A stretch of 8,635 nt of DNA, taken from contig JACRND010000016.1 of assembly GCA_016234975.1 (NCBI GenBank), positions 1 to 8,635 on the forward strand, in the 5' to 3' direction. The notes beneath the pieces were generated by a model. The model worked only from the letters and a program-made list of their open reading frames with translations, had not been told where the DNA came from and searched no databases. Numbering within the stretch: the first letter of the stretch is position 1; every line of letters begins with the position of its first letter. Below, piece by piece: positions 1-5,081 of the stretch. Made by a program: the position numbers and the translations under genes. Source of the stretch: Nitrosarchaeum sp. (GTDB lineage: Archaea > Thermoproteota > Nitrososphaeria > Nitrososphaerales > Nitrosopumilaceae).

Positions 1-187
1 AATGATCACTACGTCTAATCAGAATAGTCCCTGGTCCATAAGAAAAATACCTCTTTTGGGGTTGGATGTATGGGAGCACGCTTATTATCTAAAATATCAA
101 AATAAAAGATCTGACTATATTACAGCATGGTGGAATGTTGTGAATTGGGATTATGTTGAAAATCGATTTTCTGAATTATCTGACTGA
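1..187 (+). CDS. sod: Fe/Mn superoxide dismutase, C-terminal fragment (5' end outside window)
   Basis: Superoxide dismutase converts superoxide to hydrogen peroxide and oxygen, and protects cytoplasmic iron enzymes. The visible 61 codons are the end of the C-terminal domain. They contain the family signature DVWEHAYY, whose Asp and His are two of the four metal ligands, followed by [12 protein letters not shown] and a WWNVVNW segment typical of Fe/Mn enzymes. The other two His ligands lie in the N-terminal part beyond the left edge, so the in-frame ATG at position 2 is internal and not the true start. The stop is TGA at 185-187. The fragment cannot distinguish iron from manganese use, so the symbol is generic. 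Identity is very secure from the motif. Nothing in the fragment suggests damage. Confidence 0.95.
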   Translation, partial: MITTSNQNSPWSIRKIPLLGLDVWEHAYYLKYQNKRSDYITAWWNVVNWDYVENRFSELSD

Positions 188-215
188 TATCTAAAATTCT
201 TTAACATTTGTTTAG

Positions 216-228
216 TTTTTTTAAAAAA
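216..228 (+). terminator. T-rich terminator candidate after superoxide dismutase
   Basis: A run of seven T followed by six A lies about 30 bp after the dismutase stop. Oligo-T tracts on the coding strand are the usual archaeal termination signal. The alternating T and A runs can also form a weak palindrome. The call rests on position and composition only. Confidence 0.3.
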
Positions 229-233
229 GTTTG

Positions 234-254
234 ACAAATATTCGATATATTTGT
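234..254. promoter_or_regulatory. Inverted repeat upstream of the 291-668 gene
   Basis: ACAAATAT (234-241) and ATATTTGT (247-254) are exact reverse complements separated by 5 bp. The right arm overlaps a TATA-like GATATATTTG about 42 bp before the ATG at 291. The repeat could therefore be a regulator site over the promoter, or a hairpin ending the upstream transcript. It is short and AT-rich, so chance is possible. Confidence 0.25.
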
Positions 255-290
255 AGGCTGACTTATCTTTCTTGATTATTATATTATCTT

Positions 291-668
291 ATGAGTGCCG
301 CTGGTTTGTATCTTCTAAAAAAGCCAGGACTGGACGATGAAAAAATAAAGCAAGCGCTAGATATGTTGCTCATAGATAGAAAAAATGAGTTTCGTGAATT
401 ATCTGAGGTGCTTTTAAGAACCCCAAAATCCATGGATCTCCTGCCAAATTCTGAGCAATTCATATTAAATTTCTGTTTGGATGTAAATGAAGCATTTAAG
501 ACTTGGTCTGGACAAATGGATTTGTCCATAAATTCCCCACAAAAAGCATTAACAATTCTACGACAACTTTCACGAGACAAAACCACAATGAATCAATTGG
601 CTCATTTTTTGAACATCTCATATACACTTGCAGATGAATTCAGAGAAATCTACAGACGGCTAAAATAA
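291..668 (+). CDS. Hypothetical helical protein, 125 aa
   Basis: I do not recognise this protein. It is soluble, with no signal peptide, membrane segment or Cys pair. Its sequence is rich in Leu, Lys, Asp and Glu and reads as almost all alpha-helical. The last 35 residues (QLAHFLNISYTLADEFREIY region) resemble a short helix-turn-helix-like unit, but this is only a pattern impression. The ATG at 291 is the first in frame and no Shine-Dalgarno sequence precedes it. The opposite strand also has a 100-codon open frame, but that translation is Ser/Phe-rich in the way a shadow frame usually is, while this strand has amino acid use like the neighbouring genes. It stands alone, 103 bp after the dismutase gene. 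Confidence 0.75.
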   Translation: MSAAGLYLLKKPGLDDEKIKQALDMLLIDRKNEFRELSEVLLRTPKSMDLLPNSEQFILNFCLDVNEAFKTWSGQMDLSINSPQKALTILRQLSRDKTTMNQLAHFLNISYTLADEFREIYRRLK

Positions 669-751
669 TTCTCTTTTTTATATGACCTGAAACTAAATTC
701 TACTCTTTTTGTTTTCACAATAACTTCATAATCCAAAAATTAATTTCTTAC

Positions 752-872
752 ATGATTTACCAGTGCCTTATCTGCAATACGTACTGACTCTCCTGAAAAA
801 TTAGAAAGTCATCTACAAATTGAACATAAATGGGGTCAAAAAAGAGATATTTCTAAAATAACTAATGCATAA
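752..872 (+). pseudogene. Frameshifted small C2H2 zinc-finger protein
   Basis: The ATG at 752 starts a frame reading MIYQCLICNTY and then a TGA at 785-787. The next frame (+1) is open from 756 to the TAA at 870-872 and reads TDSPEKLESHLQIEHKWGQ and onward for 29 residues from its TD. Joined together they make a classic C2H2 finger of about 40 residues: Cys-X2-Cys from the first frame, then His-X4-His from the second. The last Cys and first His are separated by 34 bases, not a multiple of three. A two-base loss from an ancestor with the canonical 12-residue spacing would explain this, as would one inserted base with an 11-residue spacing. The shift must lie between 756 and 787, and no long homopolymer is there. 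A sequencing error or true decay are the likely causes. Recoding is less likely. Confidence 0.6.
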
Positions 873-1210
873 TTATCATTTGTAATATTATGTGATGTGT
901 AAAAATCGTAGGGGAAAAGATCTTTACGTGTATTTCTTGATGATTTGAGTTATCCTTGATTCTGAGAATTACCATACCGTTAATCTTAAGTTTGTAGGGG
1001 AATAAACATATTTAATGAAAGATGACTTGGCGACTTGTGAGAAATTCAATGAACATGTTTATGCTGTCTTTCATTTTTATTTCTAAACCATTTAGTTTAT
1101 AGAAAATTAACAAGATCAAAATGTTTTACAATAAAAGAATCTTTGTGCAAAAACAATAATGTCAAAATACATCTAATTCAAAACAGATAAAATAAATCCA
1201 TCTGTATCCC
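873..1210. other. Intergenic stretch with no supported gene
   Basis: No frame here reads as a convincing protein. A 23-codon frame (1015-1086, plus) and a 37-codon frame (862-975, minus) exist but lack recognisable motifs. The only structure seen is a direct repeat of GTAGGGGAA at 908-916 and 994-1002, unusually G-rich for this region. The 3' end of the minus-strand gene that ends at 1211 closes the stretch. Confidence 0.5.
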
Positions 1211-1624
1211 TTATAGTTCTATATTTAGACTCTTGATCTTTTGAATCACTCTATTATGATCTCCTTCACTATCCATTGATAAAATCAATAATCCGTCATC
1301 CAAAAAAAATGTAATCAACTTCACAAACTCTTTTGATGTTACAGTCCATTTTGTTTTTCCTAAATATTCATCAAACATTTCCTCCATACTTGCTTTTACT
1401 GATGCCAGATAATGTGCCATATTGCTCATTTCTTCATCAAATAGCGGTTCTGATTTTTCTCTTCTCACACAAGATATTATTTTACGGTTCTTAATTCGTC
1501 CAACAAATCGGATGGATTCATCTAGATCAAGAATTTTCCTGTAGTTTCCTTTTGAATCATATGCCGATAACAGCTCTGTGTAAATTTTGTCTAGGTGTTC
1601 TTCTATTTCTTTTCCCTTTACCAT
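1211..1624 (-). CDS. Small thaumarchaeal family protein, possibly DUF6659-like, 137 aa
   Basis: This soluble protein has no signal peptide. Its layout is an N-terminal helix (KEIEEHLDKIYTELLSAYD), a segment KILDLDESIRFVGRIKNRKI, a central helical part (EEMSNMAHYLASVKASMEEM), and a beta-rich C-terminus with KLITFFLDDGLLILSMDSEG. The pattern of a 'DxxIRFxGxI' strand followed by a helix and a hydrophobic hairpin matches a family of paralogues I associate with Nitrosopumilus-type genomes (DUF6659). Its fold looks like a small sensory or roadblock-like domain. The family name is from memory and should be treated as tentative, and the function is unknown. The gene is divergent from the cupredoxin gene at 1786, with a 161-bp shared upstream region. 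A weak TATA-like AATTATTT lies about 27 bp before the ATG. Confidence 0.75.
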   Translation of the reverse strand: MVKGKEIEEHLDKIYTELLSAYDSKGNYRKILDLDESIRFVGRIKNRKIISCVRREKSEPLFDEEMSNMAHYLASVKASMEEMFDEYLGKTKWTVTSKEFVKLITFFLDDGLLILSMDSEGDHNRVIQKIKSLNIEL

Positions 1625-1693
1625 AGAGTTTGTTGATCATATAATCCAAATAATTGTTAGGAATACACTGCAATGCAAAAGATGGGCGTTTTT

Positions 1694-1706
1694 CTACATA
1701 ATGTAG
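1694..1706. promoter_or_regulatory. 13-bp palindrome between divergent genes
   Basis: CTACAT-A-ATGTAG is a perfect inverted repeat in the 161-bp region between the divergent gene starts at 1624 and 1786. Its position would suit an operator for either gene. No second copy was noticed in the window, so this is only a candidate. Confidence 0.25.
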
Positions 1707-1750
1707 TGTTCATTAATGTTGCACTCTCATTTTCGGAAATTACTGAAAAC

Positions 1751-1759
1751 TATTAATAC
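1751..1759 (+). promoter_or_regulatory. TATA-like box for the cupredoxin gene
   Basis: TATTAATAC is centred about 31 bp before the ATG at 1786. This would place transcription start a few bases before the start codon, consistent with a nearly leaderless archaeal mRNA. There is no Shine-Dalgarno motif before the ATG. Confidence 0.4.
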
Positions 1760-1785
1760 GATCTGACTAATGCTTTTGATCAACA

Positions 1786-2300
1786 ATGACAACTAAGTTA
1801 CTTGCAAGTATTGCAGTTTTCGCATTGTTGGCAGGTGTCGTTAGCACCTCTATGATGCAATCTGTATATGCTGCAGATTATGGAATGAATGACAAAGCAA
1901 AAACCACTGCTGACCCCAAAGCAGCTGATGCAAAGAAAGCAGCTGATGCAAAGAAAGCAGCTGATGCAAAGAAAGCAGCTGATGCAAAGAAAGCAGCTGA
2001 TGCAAAGAAAGCAGCTGATGCAAAGAAAGCAGCTGATGCAAAGAAAGCAACAGCTGTGCTGACAAATGCTATATCCCGAATACAGTCCAAATCAAAGTAG
2101 GTGGAACAGTAACTTGGAAGAATGTAGATACAGCTGCACACACTGTAACTAGTGGAAAAAATGCAGTCTATGATGGAATCTTTGACAGCAGCATGGTTAT
2201 GGGCGGAAGTTCATTCAACTACAAATTCGACAAAACAGGAACTTATGATTACTTTTGCATGGTTCATCCTTGGATGACAGGTAAAGTGACAGTAAGTTAA
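1786..2300 (+). pseudogene. Secreted plastocyanin-like cupredoxin, disrupted by a frameshift
   Basis: The first frame (1786-2100) encodes a signal peptide ending near SVYAADYG, then a Lys/Ala/Asp repeat linker (AADAKK seven times). It then runs out of frame to a TAG at 2098-2100. The next frame, open from 2037 to the TAA at 2298-2300, continues as ADKCYIPNTVQIKVGGTV and onward. It holds the type-1 copper ligands: a His in AAHTV, then Cys-X2-His-X2-Met in YFCMVHPWM. One base is missing near 2047-2057. Adding one would give about 171 residues, reading ATACADKCYIP across the join. The second frame has no start of its own before the domain, so as written the cupredoxin is not made without recoding. 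An intact copy would be an exported blue-copper electron carrier tethered by a flexible linker. Sequencing error, true mutation and programmed shift remain possible. Confidence 0.85.
1921..2046 (+). repeat. Seven perfect 18-bp tandem repeats encoding AADAKK
   Basis: The unit GCAGCTGATGCAAAGAAA occurs seven times with no base differences. It codes for AADAKK, a positively charged flexible linker between signal peptide and cupredoxin domain. As the unit is six codons, gain or loss of copies keeps the frame. Perfect identity suggests recent expansion and likely copy-number variation between strains. Confidence 0.95.
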
Positions 2301-2304
2301 TCTG

Positions 2305-2318
2305 ATTTTTTATTTTTT
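2305..2318 (+). terminator. T-rich terminator after cupredoxin gene
   Basis: Two runs of six T split by one A directly follow the cupredoxin stop at 2300, in the 74-bp convergent gap before the protease gene on the other strand. This fits an archaeal oligo-T terminator. No stem is needed or seen. Confidence 0.45.
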
Positions 2319-2374
2319 CTATATTATTTTAAGCATTTAGAAACAAATAGTCTAGAATTTGGAAAATAAAATAG

Positions 2375-3739
2375 TTATTTTACTTTGATTGTTCCAATCT
2401 TCACCAAGTATCCAACTCCTTTTAAGAAATCTATCTCAGATATCTTATCTTCTGACCACCATTTTGCATTACTTCTTACCCATGAAGGGATTTCAGATGA
2501 TGTGGATTTGATAGTATCCGTTGTAGGAATGTGAATTATCTCCGCATTAATTAGATACTGGATTCCAGACATGAAATCCATATCTCCAATAGATCCATCT
2601 GCCCACCATCTGGCATTTTGCTTTATCCAATCTGGAACCATGTGTTGATTAGAATGTTCATGGTGCATGACATCTATAACGCTAAATGAAATTTCATTGC
2701 TGTATCCATTTAGGTAATCTGCTTTTAGATGATGCTGTCCTTTCTGAGTATCTTGATCTAGTTTGATTTGGATTGAAAATGTGCGTGAATCAAGAGATAA
2801 TGTCTTGAGTTCTTTATGATCATCTGGAAATGTTTGAATGATTGACACATTATGTCCTCTTGAAAATGTCTCTCTGGTGATTACTCCTGTAATAGTTACA
2901 ATGTCTGTCATGCCTTTTTTGACATAGTATTCTGGTCTGTCTACTGAAAAACTTTCAAAAGTTTTTGAGGTTAATTGAGATTCTGAGATTGACTTGAATC
3001 CATTTGGAGTATACATTGATTTGATTTTCTCTACATCTATTGGTTTTATTTTCATTAATTTTGAATTCTCATGTGAGAATACTGCCATGATAGACTCTGC
3101 ATCTGCACCACCTTTTGCCCATGCTGCATTTACTTTTGGATCATCTGCTTGATAATGACCAAGCCCCAATGCATGACCAATTTCATGCGTTATGGTAGTT
3201 CGAAGTTTTTCTGATGTTAGCATATCTTCACCATAACATAGATTATAGTAAATATAATGTTCATCTCTGGTTTGACAAATTTTAACATCTCTGTAATAGA
3301 TTTTAATTAAATTCATACCTGTATCATTGTAATTGGAATAAGTAACACCAAGTATTCTGTACCATTCATCTTGTTCTAGCGGAATTGAATTTAATTGAAT
3401 GATGACATCACAGTCTTTTTGAAGATTATTTTCTACATCTTTAGCTGACAGTACTTTGTAATCCATTCTCCAGTTGTCTCTTGTCTCTCTTTTTTCATAT
3501 TGTTGCAGTGCCGATTGCCAGTCTTGAACGGCAAGTCTTGTCGATTCTGATAGTCTATCAACACCCCACTGCTTTAGATATGGATCTTGTTGAAGTGTTG
3601 ATTCATATGTGCAAACTAGAGGATTTTTTGAAAATTGCTTACCCAATATTTGATATGTGACATTATATCCAAAAGAATAATTTAGAAAATTTATGCTAAG
3701 AAAAAATCCGATAATCAAAAGTACAATTAAAAATCTCAT
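2375..3739 (-). CDS. Secreted matrixin-like zinc metalloprotease with C-terminal repeats
   Basis: The 454-residue product begins with a hydrophobic signal/anchor sequence (residues 3-22). The catalytic zinc site is HEIGHALGLGH at 185-195, matching the HExxHxxGxxH motif of metzincins, with a probable Met-turn at SIMAVF (Met218). This fits the matrixin (M10-like) group. Residues 265-355 look like a beta-sandwich domain. The C-terminus carries two copies of a roughly 38-residue unit (368-405 and 417-454) with pattern P-x-W-[IV]-[KR]-x-NA-[RK]-WW and a later DF, seen in many exported thaumarchaeal proteins and perhaps used for surface attachment. The ATG at 3739 is supported by the signal peptide and by a TATA-like box about 27 bp upstream. 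The substrate is unknown. It faces the cupredoxin gene tail to tail. Confidence 0.88.
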   Translation of the reverse strand: MRFLIVLLIIGFFLSINFLNYSFGYNVTYQILGKQFSKNPLVCTYESTLQQDPYLKQWGVDRLSESTRLAVQDWQSALQQYEKRETRDNWRMDYKVLSAKDVENNLQKDCDVIIQLNSIPLEQDEWYRILGVTYSNYNDTGMNLIKIYYRDVKICQTRDEHYIYYNLCYGEDMLTSEKLRTTITHEIGHALGLGHYQADDPKVNAAWAKGGADAESIMAVFSHENSKLMKIKPIDVEKIKSMYTPNGFKSISESQLTSKTFESFSVDRPEYYVKKGMTDIVTITGVITRETFSRGHNVSIIQTFPDDHKELKTLSLDSRTFSIQIKLDQDTQKGQHHLKADYLNGYSNEISFSVIDVMHHEHSNQHMVPDWIKQNARWWADGSIGDMDFMSGIQYLINAEIIHIPTTDTIKSTSSEIPSWVRSNAKWWSEDKISEIDFLKGVGYLVKIGTIKVK

Positions 3740-3742
3740 TGA

Positions 3743-3756
3743 ATTAATTAATTAAT
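3743..3756. promoter_or_regulatory. 14-bp TTAA palindrome in protease leader
   Basis: ATTAATTAATTAAT is a perfect palindrome only 4 bp upstream of the protease ATG. It lies between the predicted TATA box and the start, so a bound protein could block transcription. Simple AT repeats are common here, so the role is uncertain. Confidence 0.2.
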
Positions 3757-3761
3757 CAAGA

Positions 3762-3770
3762 TGTATTAAG
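3762..3770 (-). promoter_or_regulatory. TATA-like box for the metalloprotease gene
   Basis: On the minus strand CTTAATACA is centred about 27 bp before the ATG at 3739, the usual archaeal TATA distance for a leaderless start. It overlaps a 10-bp palindrome AAGAATTCTT at 3768-3777. Confidence 0.4.
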
Positions 3771-3868
3771 AATTCTTTAATCGTTTAAACAATTATGTTG
3801 GCTTATAAAATATTTTTTAATTGAATAAATTATTGACACTTCCAAAAACTCGCCTGTCAATAAATTGG

Positions 3869-3875
3869 TTTAAAT
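3869..3875 (+). promoter_or_regulatory. TATA-like box for the 3899-4150 gene
   Basis: TTTAAAT is centred 27 bp before the ATG at 3899. It supports that ATG over the upstream TTG at 3821, since this box would then lie inside the coding region. A second TATA-like element (TTATAAAA, 3804-3811) could drive a longer form. Confidence 0.35.
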
Positions 3876-3898
3876 CTATTATAAAGTCCATTTTTTTG

Positions 3899-4150
3899 AT
3901 GGATTTCATGCTTGAAGAAGAATTAATGGATTTGATGACATTTTGTTTACAGAATCCTGAATCTTCTGAAATAACAGAAAAGAAGAAAAGAATTACGGCA
4001 ATAGGACAAGAACTTTTTTTAGATGGTGGAATTGATGCTCTTGAGAATTTTTTCTTTTCGTTAAAAAACAGAATTATTCAAGAAATAGAAAAAGATCCAT
4101 CCTCATTGCGTCCGCTATGGAATGGACTAACTACCGAATGGCATTACTAG
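3899..4150 (+). CDS. Hypothetical small protein, 83 aa
   Basis: I do not recognise this protein. From the ATG at 3899 it reads MDFMLEEELMDLMTF, then a Lys/Glu-rich helix, then FLDGGIDALENFFFSLKNRI and ends with LWNGLTTEWHY. It is acidic and helical, with no signal peptide, membrane segment or metal motif. The reading frame stays open upstream to a TTG at 3821, giving 109 residues, but the added part is basic and hydrophobic (INWFKSIIKSIFL) and overlaps a TATA-like box 27 bp before the ATG, so I prefer the shorter form. A further ATG at 3908 is also possible. The gene is divergent from the protease gene and convergent with the short CxxC gene ending at 4168, leaving 17 bp between stops. Confidence 0.65.
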   Translation: MDFMLEEELMDLMTFCLQNPESSEITEKKKRITAIGQELFLDGGIDALENFFFSLKNRIIQEIEKDPSSLRPLWNGLTTEWHY

Positions 4151-4167
4151 TTACTCATTGAGAATTT

Positions 4168-4311
4168 CTAGCCTCTGCCAATTCTAAAAATAGCTGTACT
4201 GCATTTTGGACAGGTACCTTTTAGAGCTGGTTTGCCATTTTTCATGGTGTATGGTTTTGCGCCTTCGATGTCTCTTTTATCTCGGCACTTTACACAATAT
4301 CCTATTGTCAT
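4168..4311 (-). CDS. Very small zinc-ribbon protein, DUF5679-like, 47 aa
   Basis: The 47-residue translation begins MTIGYCVKCRDKRDI, continues with YTMKNGKPALKGTCPKCSTA and ends FRIGRG. Two Cys-X2-Cys pairs (Cys6/Cys9 and Cys34/Cys37) enclose a beta-hairpin with the pattern 'MKNGKPALKGTCPxC'. This closely fits the short DUF5679 zinc-ribbon family widespread in archaea and some bacteria, whose function is not known. Length is normal for that family. Start is the ATG at 4311 and stop is TAG at 4168-4170. It lies 24 bp downstream of another short CxxC gene on the same strand, and the two could share a transcript. Both are short enough to be missed by length cut-offs. The motif match makes this call strong. 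Confidence 0.85.
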   Translation of the reverse strand: MTIGYCVKCRDKRDIEGAKPYTMKNGKPALKGTCPKCSTAIFRIGRG

Positions 4312-4335
4312 AATAATACTAGGCACGTGGTTCTA

Positions 4336-4476
4336 TTAGCGAGATCTTGTTAAACTTTTTTTACTATGAGGCAAACCTCTGATCTTAATTTCATACCCAA
4401 AAAACAATGTTTTGCATCTGACACATTTTGTGATTTTGTTATGTCTTCTAAAATATTTATGATGTACTTGTGTCAT
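4336..4476 (-). CDS. Hypothetical very small basic CxxC protein, 46 aa
   Basis: The frame from the ATG at 4476 to the TAA at 4336-4338 encodes 46 residues: MTQVHHKYFRRHNKITKCVR, then CKTLFFGYEIKIRGLPHSKK and SLTRSR. It is strongly basic and has one Cys-X2-Cys pair (Cys18/Cys21) followed by a short beta-like stretch, resembling half of a zinc ribbon. The two His before the Cys pair could add ligands. I do not recognise the family. It lies 21 bp after the secreted protein gene stop at 4498 and 24 bp before the DUF5679-like gene, all on the minus strand. That spacing and the protein-like composition support it. Its positive charge suggests nucleic acid or ribosome contact, but this is inference only. 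Confidence 0.55.
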   Translation of the reverse strand: MTQVHHKYFRRHNKITKCVRCKTLFFGYEIKIRGLPHSKKSLTRSR

Positions 4477-4497
4477 GCGTGATGGAAATAATTCATG

Positions 4498-4944
4498 TTA
4501 ACTGGTTATTTTCAAAGTTATGTGTTCTGCTAATGGGTCAACTTGCCATGATTTTGTACTTGCCTCCACTTTTATGTCCCATACAAAAATCTCAGCTGTA
4601 TATGCATCTGATATCTTCGGCGTCCATGATAATGCTGTTTTGAAAATTTGTCCTGGATCAAGTTTACCCTTTATCCACTGAAATGATACCACGACGTTAT
4701 TTTGAGTTTTAACTTGAACAAGATAGTAAAAATCTTGAGGTTTGTCTTGATTATTTTTGACATCAGCAGAAATCTGAACCTGCTGATTTACATTAACATG
4801 ATCTGATATTTTAGAGCCAAATGCATTTTCAAGTCGTGGGTTTGTAATGTCTACTCTGTCTAACTGTGTCATTGCATATGCTGGATCTATCAAAATCGTA
4901 AAAACTAACATAATTCCAAAAATACAACTAACTTGTTTTATCAT
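4498..4944 (-). CDS. Secreted beta-rich protein of unknown function, 148 aa
   Basis: The product starts with a clear signal peptide: basic MIKQ, a hydrophobic core to about residue 20, and a likely cleavage near AYA-MT (residue 24). The mature part has alternating hydrophobic strands such as VNVNQQVQISADVKNNQD, FYYLVQVKTQNNVVVSFQWI and YTAEIFVWDI. This resembles an immunoglobulin-like or CARDB-like extracellular beta sandwich, which in archaea is often a surface or adhesion module. There are no metal motifs, and the only Cys lies inside the signal peptide. The ATG at 4944 is supported by a TATA-like box 26 bp upstream. The gene may lead the two short CxxC genes downstream on the same strand, the first 21 bp away. 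A precise role cannot be read from the sequence. Confidence 0.78.
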   Translation of the reverse strand: MIKQVSCIFGIMLVFTILIDPAYAMTQLDRVDITNPRLENAFGSKISDHVNVNQQVQISADVKNNQDKPQDFYYLVQVKTQNNVVVSFQWIKGKLDPGQIFKTALSWTPKISDAYTAEIFVWDIKVEASTKSWQVDPLAEHITLKITS

Positions 4945-4965
4945 AATTTTCTGGCAATTTTTTTG

Positions 4966-4974
4966 TTAATAAAG
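4966..4974 (-). promoter_or_regulatory. TATA-like box for the secreted beta-rich protein gene
   Basis: On the minus strand CTTTATTAA is centred 26 bp before the ATG at 4944, the standard distance for a leaderless archaeal start. No Shine-Dalgarno motif is present before that ATG. Confidence 0.5.
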
Positions 4975-5081
4975 CGTTTCTACACTTTATCTTGATTCCT
5001 TTGGTCTAACTTTAGTTACAACTTTTTTGATAATTTGTTATATCTCTGAAATACTATGTTTGAAAAATTTTTAATTATTGA

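Noticed and set aside
284..586. 100-codon open frame on the minus strand
   Set aside because: It lies opposite the 291-668 gene and its translation is rich in Ser, Phe and Arg in a way typical of a shadow frame; the plus-strand product looks more like its neighbours.
862..975. 37-codon minus-strand frame starting MVILRIKDNSNHQEIHVKIF
   Set aside because: The first part looks protein-like and an AT-rich box lies upstream, but the frame is short, overlaps the zinc-finger pseudogene and has no motif I recognise.
1015..1086. 23-codon plus-strand frame starting MKDDLATCEKFNEHV
   Set aside because: Too short and without a motif; no clear promoter at leaderless distance.
1921..2046. Tandem repeat as a possible CRISPR array
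   Set aside because: The copies are directly adjacent with no spacers and lie inside a coding frame, so they are a coding repeat.
1850..2141. Two long minus-strand frames across the cupredoxin repeat
   Set aside because: They arise because a repeat of 18 bp stays open in several frames; the translations are low-complexity LLSLHQ and FFASAA repeats.
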